A DNA stretch of 50,484 nt from Betaproteobacteria bacterium HGW-Betaproteobacteria-7 (lineage in GTDB: Bacteria > Pseudomonadota > Gammaproteobacteria > Burkholderiales > Rhodocyclaceae), in contig PHCE01000025.1 of assembly GCA_002840765.1 (NCBI GenBank), positions 1-50,484 of the forward strand, in the 5' to 3' direction. The notes under the pieces are model-generated. The model was not told where the DNA came from. It searched no databases and worked only from the letters and a program-made list of their open reading frames with translations. Positions 1-13,527 of the stretch are shown here, piece by piece (the stretch's first letter is position 1; each line of letters begins with the position of its first letter). The position numbers and the translations under genes were made by a program.

Positions 1-1
1 C

Positions 2-358
2 CATCTGGTCATGCACGGCTCCTCCAGCGTGCCGCAGGAATGGCTGGCGGTGATCCGCCAGTACGGCGGCGCGATGAAGGAAACCTACGGCGTGCCGGTT
101 GAGGAAATCGTCGAAGGCATCCGCCACGGCGTGCGCAAGGTCAATATCGACACCGATATCCGCCTCGCCATGACCGGCGCCATGCGCAAGGCGATGGCCG
201 AAAAGCCCGAGGAATTCGATCCGCGGGCCTTCCTGAAAGCCGCCGTGGCAGCCGCCCGCGACATCTGCCGCCAGCGCTTCGAAGCCTTCGGCGCGGCCGG
301 CCAGGCCAGCCGCATCAAGCCCCTGCCACTGGAACAAATGATTTCCCGCTACCGCTGA
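2..358 (+). CDS. cbbA: Class II fructose-1,6-bisphosphate aldolase, C-terminal part (5' end outside window)
   Basis: The reading frame is already open at the window edge (H-L-V-M-H-G-S-S-S), so this is the last ~118 residues of a zinc-dependent class II aldolase, which interconverts fructose-1,6-bisphosphate with DHAP and glyceraldehyde-3-phosphate. The HGSSSVP motif and the KVNIDTD phosphate-binding loop are intact. It is clearly paralogous to the complete aldolase at 19774-20838 but differs at many positions. It is followed by an intrinsic terminator and then rpe and gph, the cbbA-cbbE-cbbZ order seen in cbb operons, so a Calvin-cycle role is likely. The cbb label is inferred from context. 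Confidence 0.93.
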   Translation, partial: HLVMHGSSSVPQEWLAVIRQYGGAMKETYGVPVEEIVEGIRHGVRKVNIDTDIRLAMTGAMRKAMAEKPEEFDPRAFLKAAVAAARDICRQRFEAFGAAGQASRIKPLPLEQMISRYR

Positions 359-402
359 AGCGGCGCGGCCACCGAGCAACTCTGCGCGACTTGCGTCGTT
401 TT

Positions 403-430
403 GGGCCCCGCATGTCGGGGCCCCTTTTTT
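403..430 (+). terminator. Intrinsic terminator after the aldolase gene
   Basis: A perfect 8-bp stem (GGGCCCCG / CGGGGCCC) with a 5-nt loop (CATGT) is followed by a run of six T. It lies between the aldolase stop and the rpe ribosome binding site, only ~16 nt before the rpe ATG, so it may attenuate rather than fully end transcription into rpe. Confidence 0.85.
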
Positions 431-445
431 AACGAGGATCACAGC

Positions 446-1147
446 ATGCCTGCCAACGACTACATCATTGCCCCGAGCATCCTCTCGGCCAATTTCTCCT
501 GTCTCGGCGACGAGGTGGCCAATGTCATCGCCTCCGGCGCCGACTGGATTCACTTCGACGTGATGGACAACCACTACGTCCCCAACCTGACCATCGGCCC
601 GCTGGTCTGCGAAGCCATCCGCCCGTGCACCGAGGCGCCGATTGACGTGCACCTGATGGTCAAGCCGGTCGACCGCATCATTCCCGACTTCGTTAAGGCC
701 GGCGCCAACATCATCACCTTCCACCCGGAAGCCTCCGAGCACGTCGACCGCAGCCTGTCGCTGATCCGCGATGCCGGTTGCCAGGCCGGCCTGGTGTTCA
801 ACCCGGCGACGCCGCTCGACTACATGGATTACGTCATGGACAAGATCGACGTCATCCTGCTGATGAGCGTCAACCCCGGCTTCGGCGGCCAGAAGTTCAT
901 CCCCGGCACGCTGGCCAAAGCCCGTGCCGCCCGCGCCAAACTCGATGCCTACGAGAAAGAAAGCGGCCGCCGTATCCGCCTGGAAATCGACGGCGGCGTG
1001 AACACCGCCAACATCGCCGAAATCGCCCGCGCCGGCGTTGACGCCTTCGTCGCCGGCTCGGCTGTCTACAGCGCCGGCAAAGCCGAAGATGCGCATCGCT
1101 ACGATTCGATCATCGGCGCGCTGCGCAGCGAACTGGCCAAGGCCTGA
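446..1147 (+). CDS. rpe: Ribulose-phosphate 3-epimerase
   Basis: This 233-residue TIM-barrel enzyme interconverts ribulose-5-phosphate and xylulose-5-phosphate in the pentose phosphate and Calvin cycles. Family signatures are clear: [10 protein letters not shown] near the N-terminus, HFDVMD, the HLMV metal-site segment, NPGFGGQ, and EIDGGV with a catalytic Asp. The ATG at 446 is preceded by an ACGAGG-type ribosome binding site, while the frame upstream of it runs through the terminator hairpin and is not coding. The gph start follows the stop by 1 nt. In a cbb operon this gene is called cbbE. Confidence 0.97.
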   Translation: MPANDYIIAPSILSANFSCLGDEVANVIASGADWIHFDVMDNHYVPNLTIGPLVCEAIRPCTEAPIDVHLMVKPVDRIIPDFVKAGANIITFHPEASEHVDRSLSLIRDAGCQAGLVFNPATPLDYMDYVMDKIDVILLMSVNPGFGGQKFIPGTLAKARAARAKLDAYEKESGRRIRLEIDGGVNTANIAEIARAGVDAFVAGSAVYSAGKAEDAHRYDSIIGALRSELAKA

Positions 1148-1148
1148 C

Positions 1149-1811
1149 ATGCATTTCCAGTCCGTCACCTTCGATCTCGACGGTACGTTGCTCGACACGG
1201 TCGGCGACCTGGCCGAAGCCAGCAACCGCATGCTGCGCGAACTCGGCCTGCCGACCTATGGTGAAGACGAGATTCGCCTGTTCATCGGGCGCGGCATCAA
1301 TGTGCTCGTGGAACGCTGCCTGACCCGTCCCGAGCCGCCCGCGGCGGAACAACTCGATCGAGCCATCGCCGCCTTCAAGCGCCATTACGCCGAGGTCAAC
1401 GGCCAGTTCACCGACCTCTATCCCGGTGTGCTGGAAGGCTTGCAGGCCTGGCAGGCGACCGGCCTGCCCATGGCCGTGATCACCAACAAGGCCGCCGCCT
1501 TCACCGAGCCGCTACTCGAACGCAAGGGCCTGCGCGGATTCTTCTCGGTCGTCGTCTCCGGCGACACGACGGCGCACAAGAAACCCCATCCCGAACCCGT
1601 CTTCCATGCCTGTCGGGTGATGGGCTGCACGCCGGAGCGCAACCTGCATATTGGCGATTCGATCCACGACATCCATGCGGCGAAAGCCGCCGGCAGTGCG
1701 GCCTATTGCGTGCCCTACGGCTATAACGAAGGGCAGGCGGTCAGTGCCGCCGATTGCGATGCGCTGGTCGGCGACCTCGGCGAGGCGCTGCGGCTGGCCC
1801 GTACTTGCTGA
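1149..1811 (+). CDS. gph: Phosphoglycolate phosphatase (HAD superfamily)
   Basis: A 220-residue HAD hydrolase that dephosphorylates 2-phosphoglycolate, the product of RuBisCO oxygenation, or that formed in DNA repair. Motif I is FDLDGTLLDT at residues 6-15. Motif II (ITNK), the conserved Lys (HKKPHP) and motif IV (GDSIHD) are present. Its start lies 1 nt after the rpe stop, so the two are translationally coupled, matching cbbE-cbbZ. It converges on the PsiE-family gene 20 bp downstream, and no clear terminator is seen between them. Confidence 0.95.
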   Translation: MHFQSVTFDLDGTLLDTVGDLAEASNRMLRELGLPTYGEDEIRLFIGRGINVLVERCLTRPEPPAAEQLDRAIAAFKRHYAEVNGQFTDLYPGVLEGLQAWQATGLPMAVITNKAAAFTEPLLERKGLRGFFSVVVSGDTTAHKKPHPEPVFHACRVMGCTPERNLHIGDSIHDIHAAKAAGSAAYCVPYGYNEGQAVSAADCDALVGDLGEALRLARTC

Positions 1812-1830
1812 TCCAGCCGAAACCTCGCAG

Positions 1831-2283
1831 CTAGCTCTCCTTGATGCTAGGGAAGGAGAGCAGCCAGTAGGTGATGCCCAAGGCGATGACGATGGCGGCG
1901 ATGGCGTACAGGTAGGACGGTTCGAGAATCGACAGATCGAGCACGATGACCTTGCGGGCAATTGCCATCAGCGCCGTCGCCACCACCAGCTTGACGTGGA
2001 TCACGTCATCGCGCAGGTAGAGGGTGATGTTGGCGAAGATTTCGATGGCGATTAGAACGGCGAGAAAAGCCGCGAACACCTGGAAGATGTCGCTCATGTC
2101 GAGCAGGAAAACCGGCGGCTCGCTCAGCTTTTCATAAAGCACGAGCAGGACGTCGGCGACACTCCAGAAAATGACCGCCGTCATCAGCACCGCCAGGATG
2201 CGGATGGCAAAGCGGATCATCTTGTGTAGCAGTGCGATCAGCGGATCGTCATCGTTTTCGTCGAGGTGCTTGTGTTCGTCCAT
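1831..2283 (-). CDS. PsiE-family membrane protein
   Basis: A 150-residue protein with an acidic, soluble N-terminus (many Asp/Glu in the first 15 residues) and four hydrophobic segments at roughly 27-50, 62-85, 100-118 and 123-143. The layout and the sequence between the helices (AIEIFANITLYLRDD) match the phosphate-starvation-inducible PsiE family. Function in the family is poorly known; expression under phosphate limitation is established for E. coli psiE only. It lies 15 bp downstream of the TerB-like gene on the same strand, so the two probably form an operon. Confidence 0.8.
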   Translation of the reverse strand: MDEHKHLDENDDDPLIALLHKMIRFAIRILAVLMTAVIFWSVADVLLVLYEKLSEPPVFLLDMSDIFQVFAAFLAVLIAIEIFANITLYLRDDVIHVKLVVATALMAIARKVIVLDLSILEPSYLYAIAAIVIALGITYWLLSFPSIKES

Positions 2284-2298
2284 ATCTTGCCGGCTTCC

Positions 2299-2751
2299 TC
2301 AGGCAGCGCGATCCGCCAGGCGCCGCCGGGGCATGTTTGCGGGTAGTGGCTGGTGGCCGATGCCCACGTCGCTCGTCCATTGCACCAAGGCTTCGCGGAT
2401 CAGGCGCGCTTCGCCGGAACTCAGCTGTTCGTTGGCGACGGCGACACGCATCATCGCCAGTAGCAGTGCCTGCTGGTGGCCGATATCGGTCACCTCGCCG
2501 ACCAGTTGGGAGAGATCGCCGGCTGTCAGGCGCTGATCGAGCGTGCGCGTCATTGAAGTGCCGAGATCCATGTCCTGGTAGAGCTCGTGCAGCACGCTGT
2601 CCAGCCGCTCGCGGCTGATGCCGAGCGCGCCGAGGACGCCGCTGCGTTCGAGCAGTTCGTATTCCACGTCCTCAGCCATGCCGTCGATCAGCATGGCGAG
2701 AGCGAGCAGGCGGGCGAGGGCTTGGGGGCTATTGGTTTCGTAGTGGCGCAT
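2299..2751 (-). CDS. TerB-like all-helical protein
   Basis: A 150-residue, entirely helical protein without signal peptide or membrane segments. The pattern of a small-residue helix followed by an acidic cluster (IDGMAEDVEYELL, residues ~22-34), repeated in the second half (NEQLSSGEARLI), resembles the TerB/DjlA-N fold, where such acidic residues bind metal. The ATG is preceded by a good AAGGAG site. It is separated from the caspase/CHAT block by an intrinsic terminator, so it is probably a separate unit with the downstream psiE-like gene. The family assignment is by pattern and moderately sure. Confidence 0.65.
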   Translation of the reverse strand: MRHYETNSPQALARLLALAMLIDGMAEDVEYELLERSGVLGALGISRERLDSVLHELYQDMDLGTSMTRTLDQRLTAGDLSQLVGEVTDIGHQQALLLAMMRVAVANEQLSSGEARLIREALVQWTSDVGIGHQPLPANMPRRRLADRAA

Positions 2752-2959
2752 GGTGGTCTCCCTTCACGAGTTGTTGATGGCGGCTGTCGTGGTAATGAGT
2801 TTGGTGAATGACAGACAGGTCGTCGGTTAGTTGGGCGTCGGTGGGGACAAGTTCCCAAACCTGGCGCAGCCTGTTCTCGTTGCCGCTGCTTGAGAACCGG
2901 GAAGCGGCGTCATATGCACGGGATGCTTTGGTCATGAATTGGTGCCTGGTCGTGGTCAT
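2729..2959 (-). CDS. Possible small hypothetical protein (doubtful)
   Basis: An open frame of 76 residues starts just after the terminator at 2961-2997 and overlaps the start of the TerB-like gene by 23 nt. Its composition is hydrophilic (RAYDAASRFSSSGNENRLRQ) and its third-position GC is lower than the neighbours. No good ribosome binding site precedes either ATG (2959 or 2935). It may be a real small gene or simply the leader of the TerB-like gene. Confidence 0.25.
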   Translation of the reverse strand: MTTTRHQFMTKASRAYDAASRFSSSGNENRLRQVWELVPTDAQLTDDLSVIHQTHYHDSRHQQLVKGDHHAPLRNQ

Positions 2960-3135
2960 GAAAAAGCCCGTGAAACCCCTAGCCACCGGTCACGAGCAGA
3001 TTGAGCGCATCGATCGGGTCGTCGGGGAAGGAGTGGTAAATGTTCGTTTTGGCGAAATTTCCGGCGCTGTTACTTCGAAAAAAACTGCCTAATTCATCGC
3101 TGCAACAGGAAGGAAACCCGGTGAAGCGGCAGCGT
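2752..3135. other. Intergenic stretch with terminator and short coding-like remnant
   Basis: Between the TIR-like membrane gene and the TerB-like gene. It holds the terminator at 2961-2997, the doubtful small frame described separately, and at about 2979-3045 (minus strand) a short run of codons with host-like third-position GC that would read NIYHSFPDDPIDALNLLV and then stops inside the terminator stem. No ATG, GTG or TTG start precedes that run in frame, so it may be a gene remnant. Nothing else is seen. Confidence 0.5.
2961..2997 (-). terminator. Intrinsic terminator ending the caspase/CHAT operon
   Basis: Read on the minus strand: an 8-bp stem GCTCGTGA / TCACGGGC (one G-T wobble) with a 16-nt loop, followed directly by five T. 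It lies about 140 nt after the stop of the TIR-like membrane gene and separates that operon from the TerB/PsiE pair. Confidence 0.75.
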
Positions 3136-4701
3136 TTAGGGCGTGCGTGCTTCGCTGGGGGGCGCGCCGAACAAACCTGCGAGTACGGTCTCTGCCTTTG
3201 GCTGGCGCCCTTCCGGGACATCGATCCAGATAAAGCGCCCGGGCGGGGTGTTGGCAGTGGCGGACTGGGCGGAGGGCAGGTCAGTGCCGGCGTTGGTCAG
3301 CAGGACGACGCGGCTGAGTCCGGGGGCGCTGGCGAGGACGCCGAGTTCGTGTTTGCAGCCGGCGTTGCGGTCCTTGAAGTTGCGCAGGTCCATCAGGACC
3401 ACGTCGCTGGCGGCGACCAGGCGGTCGAGCGCTTGCTGCCAGGTGCTGTCGTGGCAGTAGCATTCATTGACGCGGTGGCGGCCTTCGACGTCGGTCTGCC
3501 ATTCGAAGGCGGCGAGGCTGGCGTCGAGGTCGCCGGGGTGCTGGATGAAGCGCTCGCCGAGGCGGCCGTCGATGAAGGTGAAGATGTCTTCGGCATCAAT
3601 GGTGCGGTCGGCGAGGTCGGTGCCGGCGATGAGGACGGTGTTGCCGCTCAGGCGCCAGCGTTCGATGACGCGGTCGAACAGGGCCTGGACGTTGGCGTCC
3701 TGGCGGAAGACGCGGAGCACCAGCAGGGTCGGTGGGCGGCCGGGGGCGGGGTGGGCGAGGAACTGCATCACCGCGGCGCCGGCCGGTATCCAGAGCAGCG
3801 GAGCGAAAACGATCAGGGCTCCCCAGCCGAGGTCGGCGATGGCGCCAAGGGCCGGACCGGCGAGGGTGATGACCCAGACGGCGGTGAATAGATAGAACAG
3901 CTCGGATACCCGGCGTCGCGTGTACAGCCCGGCCAGCCAGCGGCCGAGGGCGCGCGCCGGCCACCAGGCAACCAGCCACGGGAGCAGGAAGGCGGCGAGC
4001 AGGGCGCCGATAGCGCCGAGCTGGCCGACGATGCCGCGGGCGATGGCGCTATCGGCATTGACGGCAGCGGCAAGCAGATCGATACCGGCTTGCGAGGCCC
4101 AGAGCAGCAGCACGAACAGCGGCGCCAGCCAGGGGGCGATGGCGCGGCTGGTGCCGCCGAGGCAGAGCAGGGTGACGACGACCAGCGGCAGGCCGATGTC
4201 GAAGGACATCCACTGCAGCACCTGGAGGAAGCTGACTGCCTCGGTGGTGCGCCAGGTGAGCAGGGCGACGGCGGTGATAAACCAGAGCAGCATGGTGCCG
4301 ACGAAGCGCCAGCGCGACCAGCGGCCGATAACGGCGAGCACCGGCAGCACCGGCCAAGCGTAGGCGGCGCCTAGGGTGGCAACGGTCTTGATGGTGATCG
4401 GCCCGTCGGCGATCCACTGGGTGATGATCGTCCGGCTGAGGGCGATGAGCAGGGTCAGGGCGGTGAAGCCGAGGAGCAGGCGCCAGTGGGCGCGTCGGTT
4501 GTCGGCAAGGCTGACGGCGGTGGCCGGCGGTTTTTCATGGACCACCGTGCCAGTCGTGGGAACAGCCGTCGGCGCGGCGCCGACCGGTGCCTGCATCAGG
4601 CGCTGCATGGCTGCCCGGTAGCGCCAGCCGACAAGCCAGGCGCCGAGGCTGGCAAATGCCGTGGCCAGGATCAGGATGGTGAAGATCTTGCCGGGCAGCA
4701 T
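3136..4701 (-). CDS. Multi-pass membrane protein with C-terminal TIR-like/Rossmannoid domain
   Basis: A 521-residue protein. Roughly residues 1-310 hold about nine hydrophobic segments (for example 5-25, 74-92, 105-125, 132-150, 160-182, 190-212, 225-247, 270-290, 292-312). The last ~200 residues are soluble and look like an alpha/beta domain: a strand LLVLRVF, a helix, a second strand NTVLIAGTDL, then ASDVVLMDLRNF and a GCKHELG helix followed by RVVLLTN. This order (strand, helix, acidic loop, then a strand ending in DLR followed by a Cys-x-x-Glu helix) recalls TIR-like or related Rossmannoid sensor/effector domains. I cannot name the family with certainty. It is the last gene of the operon, 19 bp after the M15 peptidase, with an AGGAAA ribosome binding site. 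It could be a membrane effector or anchor for the proteases upstream. Confidence 0.7.
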   Translation of the reverse strand: MLPGKIFTILILATAFASLGAWLVGWRYRAAMQRLMQAPVGAAPTAVPTTGTVVHEKPPATAVSLADNRRAHWRLLLGFTALTLLIALSRTIITQWIADGPITIKTVATLGAAYAWPVLPVLAVIGRWSRWRFVGTMLLWFITAVALLTWRTTEAVSFLQVLQWMSFDIGLPLVVVTLLCLGGTSRAIAPWLAPLFVLLLWASQAGIDLLAAAVNADSAIARGIVGQLGAIGALLAAFLLPWLVAWWPARALGRWLAGLYTRRRVSELFYLFTAVWVITLAGPALGAIADLGWGALIVFAPLLWIPAGAAVMQFLAHPAPGRPPTLLVLRVFRQDANVQALFDRVIERWRLSGNTVLIAGTDLADRTIDAEDIFTFIDGRLGERFIQHPGDLDASLAAFEWQTDVEGRHRVNECYCHDSTWQQALDRLVAASDVVLMDLRNFKDRNAGCKHELGVLASAPGLSRVVLLTNAGTDLPSAQSATANTPPGRFIWIDVPEGRQPKAETVLAGLFGAPPSEARTP

Positions 4702-4720
4702 GCCGTTTCCTGCTTGTCAC

Positions 4721-5385
4721 CTAGGCGCTTGCCTGCAGGCCGCTGACGTAGGCCAGGCGGCCACTGCCCGGATCGACGACGTAGCTCAGGCATTGCCGCC
4801 GGTTCGGCCCGCTGCCCGGCAGCTTCAGCGAAATGTGCACCCAGCCCGAGTTAGGGCCTTGGCGCGGGTCGTAGCACTCGCAGATGATCTGGTCGAAATC
4901 AGCCAGGTGGTCGCGCGCCCAGGTCGCCAATTCAAGCGTCGGCATGCCGACGATCTCAATGTCGCAGGCCTCGCCGCGGGCGTGCTGGCTGGTGCTGAGC
5001 CACGTTGCCGGCTTGTTCTTCAGCGCCCGCTCCAGCGCCTGGCTGCGATAGACGCTGTTCGGCGTGAATGAGCCCAAGGCGTCGCGCACCGGTTGCAGCA
5101 CTTGGCGGGCGAGGTGGACGGCGGCGCGCAGATGGACCTCGCTTTCGAAGTCGTTGGCGATGTTACGCCGGCAGGCCAGATCGGAGCGGGTCAGCTCGTA
5201 GGCGCGGAAATTTGGGGCGATCAGGGCGCGCGGCGGCAATTCGGCCAGGATCAGCCGGTCGAGCGGCTGGGCGGTGAGGTCGGGAGCATCGGCCGTGGCC
5301 ACCGGGCTGCGGGCGGTGCTGCGCGTTGCCGCCATTGCCGGGGCAGCCTTGGCCGCGGGTTTGCTCTGGCTGGTCTGGCGCGGGC

Positions 5386-5389
<4 letters not shown>
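4721..5389 (-). CDS. M15-type peptidase (DD-peptidase/endolysin-like)
   Basis: A 222-residue protein. The first ~45 residues are Ala/Pro/Ser-rich, low in complexity and without a clear signal peptide. The rest matches the peptidase M15A fold: a Ser-x-His-x-x-Gly metal site (SQHARGEACD, His136 and Asp143) and a second His in WVHIS (His185), the expected zinc triad. Family members cleave D-Ala-containing peptides in peptidoglycan and include phage lysins. The start codon overlaps the stop of the giant CHAT gene (ATGA), so the two are translationally coupled. Without an export signal it could reach the wall only through membrane damage or another carrier; that is inference. A zinc peptidase on another substrate is also possible. 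Confidence 0.8.
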
Positions 5390-10803
<5,414 letters not shown>

Positions 10804-10839
10804 GGGGAATTCCTCCGTTGGCTGCGCGGTAGCGGTCGC

Positions 10840-11673
10840 TTATTCGAAAACCTTGCCCTGACGCGCGCCGCTACTGCCCACCATTTGTGGCGCCTGCGGG
10901 TAGCTGGCTGAGGGCAGGTACTTGACGATGGCTTTGTGCCACTCGGCGTAGGTGGCGCCAGGCTTCATGCGGGCCAGCGCCTTCAGCGCGTAATGGGTGA
11001 AGGCACCGGTGAAGCGGCCGTTGATACGGGCGTCGTAGCTGAAGTTGTTCGGCCCCTCCTTGCAGCCGGAGAGCAGCAGGTCGCCCAGCTTGTTCGAGTA
11101 GGCGGCAAACAGCGGCGACGGGCCGAGCGCCCCGATCATCGTCGTCGCTACGCGGCCGGAACGATCCTTCGGCAGCAGCCGGGTGGGCAGCCAGTTGCCC
11201 ATGGGCATGAAGCGCGGCCGCGTGTCGGCGTCCTTTTCGGCGGGGGCGGCGCGGGTGACGGTGCCGGAATGGCAGCTGTCAGCGATCAGCACGATGCGCA
11301 CGCCGGATTTGCGGACGGCGAAGAGGCTGCGGATTTCGTCGTCGGTCAGCGCTTCGCCGGCAGTTTGCAGATCGTAGGGGCAGAGCGCTTCGTCCAGACC
11401 GTCGGCTTCGTCGCCATCGGTGTCCGGCTGGTAGGTGCCATGGCCGGAAAAGGTGATGACCAGGGTATCCCCCTTGGCTGCCTTGCCGACCAGATTGCTC
11501 ATGGCCGCCATCATGGCCGTCTTGGTTGCCTCCTGGTCGAGCAGCATGGCGACCTTGAAACCGCGTCCAGACAGGACACCCGCCCAGTCGTTGGCGTCAT
11601 TGACGCAGCCGCGCAGGTCCATGCCGGTACCGGGATAGTTGTTGATGCCGATGCACAGTGCTTTCTTCGCCAT
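10840..11673 (-). CDS. Caspase-like (C14/metacaspase) cysteine protease
   Basis: A 277-residue protein that is essentially a stand-alone caspase-fold domain. MAKKALCIGINNYP opens the first strand, the catalytic His is in TFSGHGTY (His78) and the catalytic Cys in IADSCHSG (Cys134), both with the expected strands before them. An acidic insert DTDGDEADGLDE at ~84-95 resembles the metacaspase substrate/calcium-binding loop. The ATG at 11673 has an AGGAG site; the longer frame upstream is not supported. It is co-directional with the SLOG-like gene 55 bp upstream and the giant CHAT gene 36 bp downstream. Targets are not evident; neighbouring proteins are plausible substrates. Confidence 0.93.
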   Translation of the reverse strand: MAKKALCIGINNYPGTGMDLRGCVNDANDWAGVLSGRGFKVAMLLDQEATKTAMMAAMSNLVGKAAKGDTLVITFSGHGTYQPDTDGDEADGLDEALCPYDLQTAGEALTDDEIRSLFAVRKSGVRIVLIADSCHSGTVTRAAPAEKDADTRPRFMPMGNWLPTRLLPKDRSGRVATTMIGALGPSPLFAAYSNKLGDLLLSGCKEGPNNFSYDARINGRFTGAFTHYALKALARMKPGATYAEWHKAIVKYLPSASYPQAPQMVGSSGARQGKVFE

Positions 11674-11728
11674 TTGATGTCTCCTGATCGTTGTTTGGGG
11701 CGTTGCAGGCTGTTGCGTGGCGGTCGGG

Positions 11729-12316
11729 TCAGAGCTGGCGGCTGTCGATCCAGTCGATCCGACCGCCCCGTCGTCGGACCTCCTCAATCATGTCGGCCGT
11801 GCCGCCGTCGCCATCGCCGTTTGATCCATCCCACAGGCAGATGAAATGCAGGCGCTCCGCGCCCCAGGCCAGGGCGTGCTGGAGCAGCCACTGGTTGCCA
11901 CGGACATAGGGATTGCCGTCGTCTGCCGCGAGGACGGCGGGCGGACCGTGCAGCCTCTGGCAGACGGACCGATAGCGCTGCTGCCAATTTGCGCCGTCGG
12001 CGCTGGGCAGTATGGAAGCGGCGATGAATTCCTTTTCCGGCAGGGGCAGCAGCAGGTGCAGGTCGACGCCGCGCGCCAGGCAGGCCTCGGCGAACAGCAA
12101 GTCGCCACCGGCGGCCCCCTGGGTGAAGGCGATATCACCCGGTCCGCTGGCCAGGCTGGCGAGCAGCTCAGCAATGCGCCGCGCGGCGACGGCGACCTTA
12201 TCAGCAGGAAAGCGGGGCTGCGGACGGTCGGGACGGTCGACCATGTGGCCGGAGAAGAGCAGTACCCTTTCCGGGATGCCACTGCTTACGGTGGTGTCCA
12301 ACGCGCCCCTGCCCAT
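11729..12316 (-). CDS. SLOG-like Rossmannoid protein (possible nucleotide sensor)
   Basis: A 195-residue soluble protein beginning, after a short lead, with VLLFSGHMVD, then a helix, and then TQGAAGGDLLFAEACLARG, followed by a strand LHLLLPLPEKEF. A glycine-rich loop between strand and helix with this spacing is typical of SLOG/LOG-type Rossmannoid domains, which bind nucleotides or nucleotide-derived ligands in several conflict systems. I infer the family from these motifs and cannot confirm it. The ATG at 12316 is preceded by a G-rich stretch; an in-frame TTG at 12337 is an alternative. It is the first gene of the caspase/CHAT operon, a natural place for a sensor. Confidence 0.7.
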   Translation of the reverse strand: MGRGALDTTVSSGIPERVLLFSGHMVDRPDRPQPRFPADKVAVAARRIAELLASLASGPGDIAFTQGAAGGDLLFAEACLARGVDLHLLLPLPEKEFIAASILPSADGANWQQRYRSVCQRLHGPPAVLAADDGNPYVRGNQWLLQHALAWGAERLHFICLWDGSNGDGDGGTADMIEEVRRRGGRIDWIDSRQL

Positions 12317-12468
12317 GCCCGCCCCCCGCTCTGGCAATTCATCAGTGGCACGGGTGGATTGCCGGTCTCAGCGCAATTCAGGATGGCTGACGGCTAAGTG
12401 CGTGTCGGTGATGCTGCCTGTTGTCGTGCTGTCGAATAAATGAACGGCATAAATGATGCCGATGACAA

Positions 12469-12499
12469 ATTCTAGCCACTGTGACCAATCTGTTCGCAA
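12469..12499 (-). promoter_or_regulatory. Possible sigma70-type promoter of the SLOG/caspase/CHAT operon
   Basis: On the minus strand TTGCGA and TAGAAT are separated by 19 nt, about 150 nt before the SLOG-like start. The spacing is longer than ideal. The region 12317-12583 is otherwise AT-richer than the surrounding genes and contains no supported gene. Confidence 0.3.
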
Positions 12500-12583
12500 G
12501 TAGTTGCAAAAATGTGTTTGAGGTAGGCCGTCCACTGGGCCGGTCGCGGCAGTCGCCGGAGATCGGGGTGTCACTGGGTTTTT

Positions 12584-13117
12584 CTACAGCGCCCCAGGCG
12601 CCGCAGGCTTGGGTGTCCGTTGGCCTGGCGCTCGGCCACCCGACATGAGCCAGCGAAGAAGCTTCACCCACGGCGACCACGGGCGAACTACAGGAACAGC
12701 ACCGACGGAGGCTTGGGCGAACGCCAGTGCATCCTCCAACAGTGCGTCATGAAGAGGGCGAATGAACAGTGGCCACGACAGCAACGCCGGTCCTTCGGCA
12801 CGCATGCCAATTGTGTGGCGCAGAAGCACGCTGGCTTCACCTTTCGGCAGAACCTCAAACCAGTGATACCCGTTGAAGCCGAGCGGCCCGATAAAGCGGA
12901 ACTTCACCATCTGCCCAGGGCGGAATTCTTCGACAACATAGGGAATCGGACCGTGCCCTCCAACAGCGCCGACGCTCAGAGGCCGGTCGAAGCGCATGGG
13001 TGGCCAGAATGCTTTGGGCCAAAGAGCATCGTTGTCGGAAGCCAGAGAGTCAATTAGCTTCCCGACTTCAGCCGCTTCAGCAAAAATTTCGCGCTCGTGA
13101 ATGTTCAGTACGTGCAT
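12584..13117 (-). CDS. SRPBCC-fold protein
   Basis: A 177-residue protein whose pattern fits the START/SRPBCC helix-grip fold: an N-terminal strand (MHVLNIHEREIF), a helix, paired strands around YVVEEFRPGQMVKFRFIGP and GYHWFEVLP, a strand VLLRHTIGM, and a long C-terminal helix (PLHDALLEDALAFA). Such proteins bind hydrophobic ligands; nothing shows which. The C-terminal ~30 residues are Pro/Arg-rich and may be disordered. No good ribosome binding site precedes the ATG, so the start is uncertain. It is the last of four minus-strand genes in the lower-GC stretch. Confidence 0.75.
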   Translation of the reverse strand: MHVLNIHEREIFAEAAEVGKLIDSLASDNDALWPKAFWPPMRFDRPLSVGAVGGHGPIPYVVEEFRPGQMVKFRFIGPLGFNGYHWFEVLPKGEASVLLRHTIGMRAEGPALLSWPLFIRPLHDALLEDALAFAQASVGAVPVVRPWSPWVKLLRWLMSGGRAPGQRTPKPAAPGAL

Positions 13118-13207
13118 AGAGGATCGTCCAAGACGTTTCTTTGCTCATCTGCTGGGAATGCCAAGAGTCGCACCCCGGCGACGAGCGCTAGCCGAACGCC
13201 CACTCGC

Positions 13208-13447
13208 TCATTGCTGCCTGATAGTGCGGTTAAGCATGTCAAGCTGAGTATGTAGTTCGCAAAGATGCTCTTTAAGCTTCGGACTTTGGTCTCTTTCGGT
13301 CTCTGGTAGATGGTTTGCAATTTCGGACACAGTACTCATGACCGTGCGCATCTGATTATTTACTTGCTGCACAAAGTCCTGATTGACGGCACCGCTGAGA
13401 GGGAAGTGGAATACTGGATTCCACCAAATGAATAGGCTTGGATACAT
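13208..13447 (-). CDS. Small hypothetical protein
   Basis: A 79-residue protein with an aromatic, hydrophobic start (MYPSLFIWWNPVFHFPLSG) and a helical, coiled-coil-like remainder (QVNNQMRTVMSTVSEIANHL and a final amphipathic helix). A strong GAGGAG site at proper distance before the ATG supports translation. It lies 90 bp upstream of the SRPBCC gene and 80 bp downstream of the DapB-like gene. I do not recognise the family; the pattern recalls small phasin- or synthase-associated proteins, but this is only a resemblance. Confidence 0.65.
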   Translation of the reverse strand: MYPSLFIWWNPVFHFPLSGAVNQDFVQQVNNQMRTVMSTVSEIANHLPETERDQSPKLKEHLCELHTQLDMLNRTIRQQ

Positions 13448-13527
13448 AGCGACTCCTCTACACGGGAAAAAAGCTAAAGGGAAAATGTCTCACTCTTCCA
13501 CTTACGTAGGCGGAAGGTTGGGTACGG

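Noticed and set aside
2979..3221. Minus-strand frame of 80 residues after the TIR-like membrane gene
   Set aside because: Its first two thirds overlap the membrane gene in another frame and look like noise; only the last ~20 codons look coding and these lack a start codon.
12378..12680. Minus-strand frame of 100 residues between the SRPBCC and SLOG-like genes
   Set aside because: It overlaps the SRPBCC gene out of frame, has no ribosome binding site and a composition unlike host proteins.
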